Positions 35,817 through 44,187 of a stretch of DNA of 64,000 nucleotides are shown here, piece by piece. The number at the start of each line of letters is the position of its first letter. Position 1 is the stretch's first letter. Position numbers and translations under genes: made by a program. This DNA is from Bacillus_CJ salitolerans. Its GTDB lineage: Bacteria; Bacillota; Bacilli; Bacillales; SA4. Below the pieces are notes generated by a model. It searched no databases, was not told the origin of the DNA, and worked only from the letters and a program-made list of their open reading frames with translations. The DNA is taken from assembly GCF_042680805.1 (NCBI RefSeq), contig NZ_JBHUEM010000001.1:186001-250000 (forward strand), in the 5' to 3' direction.

Positions 35817-35929
35817 AACATAGAGGTGAAAGAGGCTGAAATCCCAATTGGGTGGATAAGGTGCAACGTTAAAGTAGTGGGTTGCTCCTAAATAGTAAGC
35901 CTCACTTCCTCTAGGGTGGTGTGCCAAAG

Positions 35930-36580
35930 ATGAGAAAACAAAATGTGCCTGCATCAGTAAAGGATGAACGGTTAATCGAATTAAGGCGAAATCAAATGAT
36001 CAAAGGAGCCGTTTCCTTATTTAAAGAAAAAGGGTTCCATCGCACAACAACTCGAGAAATTGCCAAGGCTTCTGGTTTTAGCATTGGAACACTATATGAA
36101 TATATTCGCAAGAAAGAGGATGTTCTCTATCTTGTGTGCGATCGGATTTATGATCAAGTTCGAGATCGGCTGAAGAAAGACATTGGTACAAAGTGTGGAA
36201 ATACAGAAAGTCTAAAATATGCAATTTCCTCTTATTTTAAAGTAATGGATGAAATGCAAGACGAAGTACTTGTTATGTATCAGGAGGCAAAATCACTTTC
36301 AAAGGAAGATCTTCCTTACGTATTAAAAAAAGAGCTCGAGATGGTCGAAATGTTTGAAGAGATATTAACGAGCTGTGTAGAAAATGGAGAGCTATCGGTA
36401 GGTCTAAAAGAGCGAAAGCTTATCGCGCATAACATATTTGTGCAAGGGCAAATGTGGGGCTTTAGACGATGGGCCCTTCAAAGGCTCTATACACTTGAAG
36501 AATATACAGACCTACAAATTCAAAATGTCTTAGAGGGACTTTCAAAAAACCCGCAAAATCTAAAGGAGGGTAATGAATGA
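35930..36580 (+). CDS. TetR-family transcriptional regulator
   Basis: A 216-residue repressor-type protein. The helix-turn-helix is REIAKASGFSIGTLYEYIRKKEDVLYLV at about residues 43-70, and the rest is an all-helical ligand domain. The ATG at 35930 follows AGGGTGG by about 8 nt; the GTG at 35921 is too close. It overlaps icmF by 4 nt, so regulator and mutase are co-translated. Acyl-CoA-responsive TetR proteins (FadR type) control similar clusters, making autoregulation likely but unproven. Confidence 0.88.
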   Translation: MRKQNVPASVKDERLIELRRNQMIKGAVSLFKEKGFHRTTTREIAKASGFSIGTLYEYIRKKEDVLYLVCDRIYDQVRDRLKKDIGTKCGNTESLKYAISSYFKVMDEMQDEVLVMYQEAKSLSKEDLPYVLKKELEMVEMFEEILTSCVENGELSVGLKERKLIAHNIFVQGQMWGFRRWALQRLYTLEEYTDLQIQNVLEGLSKNPQNLKEGNE

Positions 36581-39500
36581 CGACAGTGGAGATTTATAAA
36601 CCCAAAAATCATATCCGTTTTGTTACAGCATCTAGCTTGTTTGATGGACATGACGCATCCATCAATATCATGCGTCGTATCATCCAAGCAAGTGGGGCTG
36701 AGGTTATACATCTAGGTCATAATCGTTCAGTAGAAGAGGTTGTTTCAGCAGCTATTCAAGAGGATGTTCAAGGTATTGCCATTTCATCGTACCAAGGTGG
36801 TCACGTTGAATATTTCAAATATATGTATGACCTGCTTAAAGAAAGAAACGCTTCCCACATCCGTATTTACGGTGGTGGTGGTGGTGTAATTATCCCTAGA
36901 GAAATCAAGGAGCTTCATGATTACGGCATTGCACGAATTTTCTCACCCGAAGATGGCCGTAAGTACGGTCTTCAAGGAATGATCAATCAAATGATCGAGG
37001 ACTGTGATTTTCCAACGGTTACTTCCATTACGAATGAGCTTGATGGGTTAAAAGAAGGCAAGATTCAAGCGGTTACAAGACTTATCACACTTGCAGAAGG
37101 TCAAGTCGGAGCGACGGATGAGGCAGCTGCTGCGGCAGAGACAGTATTAGAAAAAGTAAAAGAGCTCGAGCTAGAAGTCCCAGTAATCGGTATCACAGGT
37201 ACTGGGGGAGCAGGAAAAAGCTCACTAACTGACGAACTCGTTCGCCGTTTCCTAAATGAAATCAAGGACATTAAGATTGCGGTTCTTTCCGTTGATCCAA
37301 CGAAACAAAAAACAGGTGGAGCACTGCTAGGAGATCGTATTCGTATGAATGCTATTTTCAATCCACGAGTATTCATGAGAAGTTTAGCAACACGTGGATC
37401 AAGAACTGAGCTATCTCTTGCCATTAAAGATGCTATTTCCGTAGTAAAAGCTGCAGGCTTTGATCTCGTTATCGTTGAAACGAGTGGGATCGGTCAAGGG
37501 GATGCTGAAATTCGTGAAATTAGTGACATCGCGATGTATGTGATGACTAGCGAATTCGGGGCTCCTTCACAGCTAGAAAAAATAGATATGATTGATTATG
37601 CTGACTTAATTGTTATCAACAAGTTTGAACGTAAAGGATCTGAAGATGCAAAAAGCCAGGTTCAAAAGCAATATCAACGAAGTCATATGGCATTTGATCA
37701 AGACCTATCAACCATGCCGGTATACGGGACAATTGCCAGTCAATTTAATGACCAAGGAACAAACTCTCTCTTTGCTGCATTAGTAGATCTTATCAATAAT
37801 AAGGCAAACAAGAGTTGGGAAACATCCTTCAACAAAGAGAATTTAGTTGAAAAGCAAAATGTCATTATTCCAAATAATCGTCGCTACTATTTACGTGAAA
37901 TCTCTGATTCTGTTCGTACCTATCATAAAAAATCGGCTGAACAAGTAGAAGTAGCACGTAAGCTATTCCAGCTAGAAGGTGCAAAGGAAGCCGTTAGTGG
38001 AAATGATCAAGCCGTTCAAGCGATTGAAGACGCAAAACAAGAATTTGAGTATAGGCTCACACCAGAATCTAAAAAACTATTAGAAGGCTGGTCAGCATTA
38101 AAGGAAAAGTACGCTGGAAAAGAATTTGTGACGAAGGTTCGTGACAAAGAAATCATTACAAAACTAACGACAAAGAGTCTTTCAGGATTAGATATTCCGA
38201 AGGTTGTGTTACCAAAATTTGTGGATCATGGAGAAATTTTACGTTGGGTTTATAAAGAAAACGTCCCAGGTGCATTCCCATTCACTGCAGGAGTATTCCC
38301 ATTTAAACGAGAAGGAGAGGATCCAAAACGTCAATTTGCTGGTGAAGGGACACCGGAAAGAACAAATCGCCGTTTCCACTATTTATCAAAAGACGATGAT
38401 GCAAAGCGCTTAAGTACAGCCTTTGATTCCGTTACACTTTATGGTGAAGATCCAGATTACCGACCTGATATTTATGGGAAAGTTGGGGAAAGCGGAGTAA
38501 GTGTATGTACCCTAGAAGATATGAAAAAGCTATACGCTGGCTTTGACCTATGTGCACCATCAACATCTGTGTCCATGACAATCAATGGTCCAGCACCTAT
38601 TATTCTAGCGATGTTCTTCAATACGGCGATTCACCAACAAGTAGAAAAGCGTGAAACCGAACTAGGAAGAATCTTAACAGTAGAAGAGTACCTAGAAGTA
38701 AAGGAGAAAACCCTTCAAACTGTTCGCGGTACCGTTCAAGCGGATATCTTAAAAGAGGACCAGGGACAAAATACTTGTATCTTCTCTACAGAATTCGCAC
38801 TTCGTATGATGGGTGATATTCAAGAATACTTTACACTTAAGAATGTAAGAAACTACTATTCTGTATCCATTTCTGGCTATCATATTGCAGAAGCGGGAGC
38901 AAATCCAATCTCTCAATTAGCGTTTACGCTAGCGAACGGATTCACATACGTAGAATACTATTTAAGCCGTGGATTAAAAATTGATGACTTTGCTCCAAAC
39001 CTATCATTCTTCTTTAGTAACGGTCTAGATCCTGAGTATACAGTCATTGGACGTGTAGCAAGAAGAATTTGGGCTATCGTTATGCGTGATAAATATGGTG
39101 CGAATGAACGTAGCCAAAAACTGAAGTATCACATTCAAACAAGTGGACGTTCACTACATGCTCAAGAAATTGACTTTAATGATATTCGTACGACCCTTCA
39201 GGCATTAATGGCGATTCATGACAATTGTAACTCACTTCACACAAACGCTTATGACGAAGCGATTACAACACCGACAGAGGAATCTGTACGACGTGCAATG
39301 GCTATTCAAATGATTATCACAAAAGAGCATGGATTAACAAAGAACGAAAACCCATTGCAGGGTGCATTTATCATAGAAGAATTAACAGACCTTGTAGAAG
39401 AAGCCGTCTTGCAAGAGTTTGAGAGAATAAATGACCGTGGCGGAGTACTTGGTGCAATGGAAACGCAATATCAACGCGGGAAGATTCAAGAAGAATCCAT

Positions 39501-39831
39501 GTACTATGAGATGAAAAAGCACAATGGTGAACTGCCGATTATCGGAGTAAACACATACCTAAATCCAAACCCACCATCAGATGATGATTTAAATAACATT
39601 GAGCTTGCCCGTGCTTCTCAAGAAGAGAAAGAGCAACAAATTAAAAATCTTCGTGAATTCCAAAGCCACCATGAAGATAAAACAGAAGCAGCTTTAACAA
39701 AATTAAAGCAGGTAGCCGTTTCAGGTGGAAACATTTTTGAAGAACTTTTAGAAACGGTAAAGGTTGCGAGCTTAGGGCAAATTACTCGCGCATTGTACGA
39801 GGTTGGCGGACAATATAGACGTAACATGTAA
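36577..39831 (+). CDS. icmF: Fused isobutyryl-CoA mutase IcmF (B12-binding, GTPase and mutase domains)
   Basis: A 1084-residue adenosylcobalamin enzyme that interconverts isobutyryl-CoA and n-butyryl-CoA. Domain order is diagnostic. The B12-binding domain (about 10-145) has Asp23-Gly-His25, where His25 is the lower cobalt ligand. A MeaB-like G-protein chaperone (about 190-420) has P-loop GTGGAGKS at 208-215. The mutase barrel (about 540-1080) has GAFPFTAGVFPFKREGEDP and ERTNRRFHYL. Some IcmF proteins also act on isovaleryl/pivalyl-CoA; that cannot be settled here. It ends the acyl-CoA operon. Confidence 0.95.
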   Translation: MTTVEIYKPKNHIRFVTASSLFDGHDASINIMRRIIQASGAEVIHLGHNRSVEEVVSAAIQEDVQGIAISSYQGGHVEYFKYMYDLLKERNASHIRIYGGGGGVIIPREIKELHDYGIARIFSPEDGRKYGLQGMINQMIEDCDFPTVTSITNELDGLKEGKIQAVTRLITLAEGQVGATDEAAAAAETVLEKVKELELEVPVIGITGTGGAGKSSLTDELVRRFLNEIKDIKIAVLSVDPTKQKTGGALLGDRIRMNAIFNPRVFMRSLATRGSRTELSLAIKDAISVVKAAGFDLVIVETSGIGQGDAEIREISDIAMYVMTSEFGAPSQLEKIDMIDYADLIVINKFERKGSEDAKSQVQKQYQRSHMAFDQDLSTMPVYGTIASQFNDQGTNSLFAALVDLINNKANKSWETSFNKENLVEKQNVIIPNNRRYYLREISDSVRTYHKKSAEQVEVARKLFQLEGAKEAVSGNDQAVQAIEDAKQEFEYRLTPESKKLLEGWSALKEKYAGKEFVTKVRDKEIITKLTTKSLSGLDIPKVVLPKFVDHGEILRWVYKENVPGAFPFTAGVFPFKREGEDPKRQFAGEGTPERTNRRFHYLSKDDDAKRLSTAFDSVTLYGEDPDYRPDIYGKVGESGVSVCTLEDMKKLYAGFDLCAPSTSVSMTINGPAPIILAMFFNTAIHQQVEKRETELGRILTVEEYLEVKEKTLQTVRGTVQADILKEDQGQNTCIFSTEFALRMMGDIQEYFTLKNVRNYYSVSISGYHIAEAGANPISQLAFTLANGFTYVEYYLSRGLKIDDFAPNLSFFFSNGLDPEYTVIGRVARRIWAIVMRDKYGANERSQKLKYHIQTSGRSLHAQEIDFNDIRTTLQALMAIHDNCNSLHTNAYDEAITTPTEESVRRAMAIQMIITKEHGLTKNENPLQGAFIIEELTDLVEEAVLQEFERINDRGGVLGAMETQYQRGKIQEESMYYEMKKHNGELPIIGVNTYLNPNPPSDDDLNNIELARASQEEKEQQIKNLREFQSHHEDKTEAALTKLKQVAVSGGNIFEELLETVKVASLGQITRALYEVGGQYRRNM

Positions 39832-39865
39832 GAAAGGGCAGATTTTTTGCCCTTCTTTTTTTTAT
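39831..39865 (+). terminator. Terminator after icmF
   Basis: AAGGGCA / TGCCCTT forms the core stem and is followed by a T-rich tract that includes T8. Confidence 0.8.
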
Positions 39866-39870
39866 TATGA

Positions 39871-40103
39871 TAGTATAAAAGTTTTCAGCAAGAGAATGGC
39901 CTAGTGACGTGGAATCCAGCTCCAGCGCCCAGCCAAGATGAAATGGCGACGATTTTTGCCATTTCATCCTACTCAAGGGAAAAAGAAAAATCACTCTTTC
40001 CTTGGTCAAATGTTCTGTCATGCATAAAAGGGAAACCACCCTTTTTTCATGACAGAACATTTTTCTGCCTGAGGCTAAACGGGGCGCCCTGAGCCTTTTG
40101 TTC
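39871..40103. repeat. Structured intergenic repeat, copy 2
   Basis: The most complete copy. It folds into an outer pairing GCGCCC (39925-39930) / GGGCGC (40082-40087), a first inner hairpin GATGAAATGGC / GCCATTTCATC (39938-39968, 11 bp perfect) and a second inner hairpin ATGTTCTGTCATG / CATGACAGAACAT (40010-40060, 13 bp perfect). It lies between icmF and the pel cluster. Confidence 0.85.
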
Positions 40104-40189
40104 TTCAATCTACTTTCCATCCTTGGTTAAGAGAAACAATTTTGATACTATCAGTAATAGAGAGAAAATAAGTATGTTTGAGGTGCAGG

Positions 40190-41425
40190 ATGTTTTATCA
40201 ACAAGGGAGCACGATACGAAAGCTAATTGAACTGTTTGTCCTATTTATCCTCATTTTTATAATAGATTCTATCGTTGAATTTGAACTAATAGACATACAG
40301 CCAAGTCCATTTATTCTTGTTTTACTATTATTTAGTATACGGTATGGGTGGAGGATTGGAGTTCTAACTTTTATTATAACGATTGTTTATTTTGGTTTAC
40401 GCACATTGATTTCGGGTGAGGATCTATTTTTATTGTTTTTTGAAACGGAGCGAAGACTCCAATTCATCATTTTCTTTATCATCTCCATAATTGCGGGTGC
40501 ATTTTCTACTTCACAAAGAGAGAGATATGAGGATCTTCATTTTCGAAATGAAGAACTTCGCAGTACTTTGGAGAACATTGAATCTACCATTAAGGATTTG
40601 TCGTTCACGAATAAAGTGTTAGAGGAAAGGGTTATTGAATCGGAAACAAGTATTGCTTCTGTCTATCAAATGACAAAGCTGCTGGATCAAGACAATCTAG
40701 AGATTATTACAGATGAAGCCATCAATATCTTAATGAATTACTTTCATGCAGAAACCTTCGGAATCTACCATTTGGATCGGTCATTAAGATCAATGAGAAT
40801 AAAGGTGAGAAAAGGGAATATTGACGAGTTACCTCAGTCGATTTTGTTAGCTGATTCAAAAGATTTTTATGAAAGACTCTTAATGGAGAAAAAAATAACG
40901 ATAAAAAAAGCTTCGGATCCAAAAAGTGCTCCTGTGATTGCAGGACCAATCATGAGGAACGGAGAAATTCGTCAAGTTCTCATTATTAAACAAATTGATT
41001 TTTACCGTCTATCAGAACATGGAATTCAACTTTTGTACTGGCTGCTACAAATTATTTCTGATAGTTATGCAAAAGCGGAAGCAAAAAGTGTGATGCTGAA
41101 TCGAGTTAAAATGTTTGAAGGTACAAACATATATTACAAGGATTACCTAGATGAGTACATAAGAATTGAGAGAAAACGAGAGGAAAACTTCAAGCAGCCT
41201 TTTGCCCTTTTAGAAATAAAAATGTCATCCAGCTCATCCTATTTCTTGAAAGAAATTAATTATGAAATATTTAACGAGCTAAGAGAAGTAGATAAGGTTG
41301 GTTATGATGAAGATAAGAATATGCTTTATATTCTTTTGCCAGGAACAGATCCAGCTCGAATCGACAATTTAAAAAAGAGAATTTTCAAAAGGCTTGAAGA
41401 ATGGATGGTTTCCTATGACGGATAA
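40190..41425 (+). CDS. pelD: PelD-like c-di-GMP receptor of Pel exopolysaccharide synthesis
   Basis: A 411-residue inner-membrane protein. About four membrane helices (residues 14-105) are followed by a coiled coil (110-155), a GAF domain (165-295) and a degenerate GGDEF domain (310-411). At the place of the GGDEF active site the protein reads EDKNM, so cyclase activity is lost. Five residues before it R365-E-V-D368 keeps the RxxD inhibitory site that binds c-di-GMP in PelD. The ATG at 40190 has GAGGTG 4 nt upstream; a TTG at 40178 is the alternative. It leads a tightly overlapped operon and should switch the complex on when c-di-GMP is high. Confidence 0.82.
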   Translation: MFYQQGSTIRKLIELFVLFILIFIIDSIVEFELIDIQPSPFILVLLLFSIRYGWRIGVLTFIITIVYFGLRTLISGEDLFLLFFETERRLQFIIFFIISIIAGAFSTSQRERYEDLHFRNEELRSTLENIESTIKDLSFTNKVLEERVIESETSIASVYQMTKLLDQDNLEIITDEAINILMNYFHAETFGIYHLDRSLRSMRIKVRKGNIDELPQSILLADSKDFYERLLMEKKITIKKASDPKSAPVIAGPIMRNGEIRQVLIIKQIDFYRLSEHGIQLLYWLLQIISDSYAKAEAKSVMLNRVKMFEGTNIYYKDYLDEYIRIERKREENFKQPFALLEIKMSSSSSYFLKEINYEIFNELREVDKVGYDEDKNMLYILLPGTDPARIDNLKKRIFKRLEEWMVSYDG

Positions 41426-42347
41426 TTTATTACCAATCATCCTTATCACTTATTTAGTTTATGCAATCGTATTAACGATATGGTTAAAACAGATAAATAA
41501 ACGAATGATAGAAGACAAAAAAGGAATTTACTTTCTAATTGTTTTTTTAGGTTATTTTATTCCTGTTGCTGGAATAGTACTAGGTTTCCTCGCACTTTTC
41601 GCCTCGCATTTTAATAAAAAGGATTTGACTGATAATTATCAGGACTATATAGACTTTGATGTTGCAAACTATGAAGAAGTTAGAATGGAAGCTGTAAAGG
41701 ATTTAAATTTAATATCGTTCTCAAGCAGCCTTGATGCAGAGAATTCAAACGTGAGAAAAGAGCTAATTGTGCGCCTACTCGAGTCGGATATCATGAATCA
41801 AGGACAGTTTTTACAAAAAGCCTTAATGAATAAAGATAGTGAAACCGTACACTATGCCGCGACAACAATAAATTTTTTAAAGGAAAGATTTGAAAAAGAA
41901 ATTAGTCAAATAAAAACTGAGTTTTCAAATGTTGATATGAGAAGCTTTAAACGGTTAAGTAATGTTTATCAACGATATTTAGAAAGTAATATCTTAAATG
42001 AATTTATGAGTGAAACGATTCGTAAGGAATTTAAAGAACTAACCGAGAGAGCCATTGCGCAATTTTCTACCGAATTCTCGTTTCACTTACAATATGTAAA
42101 CATCTTACAAAAAGAACAGAAGCTGCATGAGGCTATTCAATATAGTGAAAAAATGATCGAGCAATTTCCGCATAAGTTCGAGGGCTATTTAAAATTAATG
42201 GAGCTATCCTTCACAGTAGGAGAATATCAAAGGTTAAAGAAAACACTCGAGAAAATGGACCAAATGATCGATGAGGAGGAAGTACCTACAAACATGAAAC
42301 CGCTTCTTTCCCTAGTAAGGAGAATGGTAACAGATGATGAAGCATAG
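41415..42347 (+). CDS. pelE: PelE-like membrane protein with helical repeats
   Basis: A 310-residue protein with two N-terminal membrane helices (about residues 5-24 and 36-60) and a long helical remainder. The last 100 residues (FHLQYVNILQKEQKLHEAIQYSEKMIEQFP and FEGYLKLMELSFTVGEYQRLKKTLEKM) have TPR spacing. This matches PelE, which links PelD to PelG/PelF at the membrane. The start at 41415 overlaps pelD by 11 nt; the next gene overlaps by 14 nt. The identification relies on architecture and position more than on sequence identity. Confidence 0.72.
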   Translation: MTDNLLPIILITYLVYAIVLTIWLKQINKRMIEDKKGIYFLIVFLGYFIPVAGIVLGFLALFASHFNKKDLTDNYQDYIDFDVANYEEVRMEAVKDLNLISFSSSLDAENSNVRKELIVRLLESDIMNQGQFLQKALMNKDSETVHYAATTINFLKERFEKEISQIKTEFSNVDMRSFKRLSNVYQRYLESNILNEFMSETIRKEFKELTERAIAQFSTEFSFHLQYVNILQKEQKLHEAIQYSEKMIEQFPHKFEGYLKLMELSFTVGEYQRLKKTLEKMDQMIDEEEVPTNMKPLLSLVRRMVTDDEA

Positions 42348-44187
42348 CAGAAGGTTAATGATGATCGTTCTAGGGATGACATTTTTACTAATAGTAACCC
42401 TTCAATTCTTGAAGCCTGAGGTTTTGTATCGAATATTTACGATTTCAACAAAAAATGAATTCAAAGTAGAATTGATGTCTGACGAGTCAGATCATGTGCC
42501 AAACGGTGAAGAGTTAATGGTTTATATAATTGGTGAGGCATTTGATGTTGAGAATAGTCTGCTACTAGAAAATATCTCTTACTCACTGCATTATAGCAAA
42601 ATACGCTATGGCTTTATTAAGGCCAACCAAATAAATGAATTAGAAGCCACCCCGTATAATGTAGTAATGCTTACAGGAGGAGATGCTTCTCATGTAAAGT
42701 TAGAGGATATTACACGTTTTGTAGATCGTGGTGGGAGCCTTTACATTTCCTCCCGTTTCTATGATCCAAATTGGGCTAGTTTACTTGGGATTGAGGAGAA
42801 TTTTGGGTATTTTCCAGAGCCAAGCTATGGAATTCATTTTGAAACTACATTCTTTCCGGGCTATCCAAACGTTGCTAGTGATGAATCCTCGATTTCCAAT
42901 AGCATGCTAGACCTCACATTAAATGAGAAGGCAAACGTGTATATAAGGTCAGAGGAAACCCCGTTATTATGGACATTTCAGTATGGGGAAGGGACTGTTT
43001 TATATTGGAATGGTACATTTCTAACAGACAAGTTAGCAAGGGGATTAATTACCCATTCTCTTTCGTTGCTTATCCCTTCCTTTGTCTCAGGGCAAGCGGC
43101 AATCAAAGTGATGTTTATTGATGATTTTCCTTCACCTGTACCTTTTGGAACAGCTTGGTCCATTAAGAGAGACTATGGACTTTCAACTGAGAAGTTTTAT
43201 AAGCAGGTCTGGTGGCCAGATATGAAAAGGCTTGGAGAGAAATATCGCTTTTTATATACAAACGTATTAATCGGAACATATCGGGATGATATGGAATTGA
43301 GTGCTGATGAACTTATTACATCAAACGATTATCATATGGTGTACTACGGGCGTGACTCTCTTAGAAATGGCCATGAAGTGGGGTTACACGGTTACAACCA
43401 TCAATCGTTAGTGTTAGAAAGTGAATCAACAAACCCACAATTAGGCTATGTACCATGGCCGTCTCAGGAGAGTATGGAGGAAAGTATTCGCCGCGCTAGG
43501 GAAATGTTTTTACACTTCTTCCCGGGCTCAACATTAACGACGTATGTTCCGCCGTCTAACATTATCGGTGAAACGGGAATTCATGCCCTTATGAATCAGC
43601 TTCCCGATTTAAAAGTGCTCGCAGGTTTATATGTAGGGAACCGTCAAACAGGTGACTTAGTGCAGGAGTTTGAATTCGACTCTATGTACGAAGACCTTTT
43701 TCATTTCCCTCGGATTACGAGTGGCTATGATTTAGATGGTGAAATAGACTACTTTATCTTAAATGATGCGCTTCTTAACTTTGGAGTATTTTCTCACTTT
43801 ATTCACCCAGACGATGTGTTAGATGATTATCGCTCAAAGGGGCGTAGCTGGGAGGAGATGAAACACCAGTATATTCAACTACTTGATTACTTACAGGAAC
43901 AGCATCCGCAGCTAGAACCTTATACGACAGCACAAGGAAGAGATAGGCTTATCTCCTATTTGAATTCAACATTGAATGTGTATCATGAGAAAGACCAAAT
44001 TACGATTAAAGGAACACAAATACCAAGCCCAACCCATGTCTTTGTTCGGACACGGGAAGGGAAAATGTTAGAAGACGGGGAGTACGAAGGTTACTCTGTT
44101 ACGTCTCTGAAAAACACTGACAATCTCTATACAGTGGAAATAAAAAAGCCATATGTAACGATAAAACTAAAGGATGAAGCACGATGA
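42334..44187 (+). CDS. pelA: Deacetylase-only PelA (DUF2194 family)
   Basis: A 617-residue protein with an N-terminal membrane anchor (about residues 7-26) and an extracytoplasmic body. After a Rossmann-like domain (60-240), a NodB-like polysaccharide deacetylase domain begins with Asp263-Asp264 (FIDDFPSP) and has metal-binding His352 and His356 (LHGYNH) preceded by GHEVG. In P. aeruginosa PelA carries both a hydrolase and a deacetylase domain; here only the deacetylase is present, as in the Gram-positive version called PelA-DA. AAGGAGA lies about 10 nt before the ATG. It would deacetylate the nascent N-acetylgalactosamine-rich polymer outside the cell. Confidence 0.82.
   Translation: MMKHSRRLMMIVLGMTFLLIVTLQFLKPEVLYRIFTISTKNEFKVELMSDESDHVPNGEELMVYIIGEAFDVENSLLLENISYSLHYSKIRYGFIKANQINELEATPYNVVMLTGGDASHVKLEDITRFVDRGGSLYISSRFYDPNWASLLGIEENFGYFPEPSYGIHFETTFFPGYPNVASDESSISNSMLDLTLNEKANVYIRSEETPLLWTFQYGEGTVLYWNGTFLTDKLARGLITHSLSLLIPSFVSGQAAIKVMFIDDFPSPVPFGTAWSIKRDYGLSTEKFYKQVWWPDMKRLGEKYRFLYTNVLIGTYRDDMELSADELITSNDYHMVYYGRDSLRNGHEVGLHGYNHQSLVLESESTNPQLGYVPWPSQESMEESIRRAREMFLHFFPGSTLTTYVPPSNIIGETGIHALMNQLPDLKVLAGLYVGNRQTGDLVQEFEFDSMYEDLFHFPRITSGYDLDGEIDYFILNDALLNFGVFSHFIHPDDVLDDYRSKGRSWEEMKHQYIQLLDYLQEQHPQLEPYTTAQGRDRLISYLNSTLNVYHEKDQITIKGTQIPSPTHVFVRTREGKMLEDGEYEGYSVTSLKNTDNLYTVEIKKPYVTIKLKDEAR

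Noticed and set aside
39782..40120. Reverse-strand frame of 112 codons
   Set aside because: It runs across intergenic repeat copy 2 and the icmF terminator, with no start signal.
41115..41425. Active diguanylate cyclase at the end of PelD
   Set aside because: The GGDEF box is replaced by EDKNM, so catalytic residues are absent.
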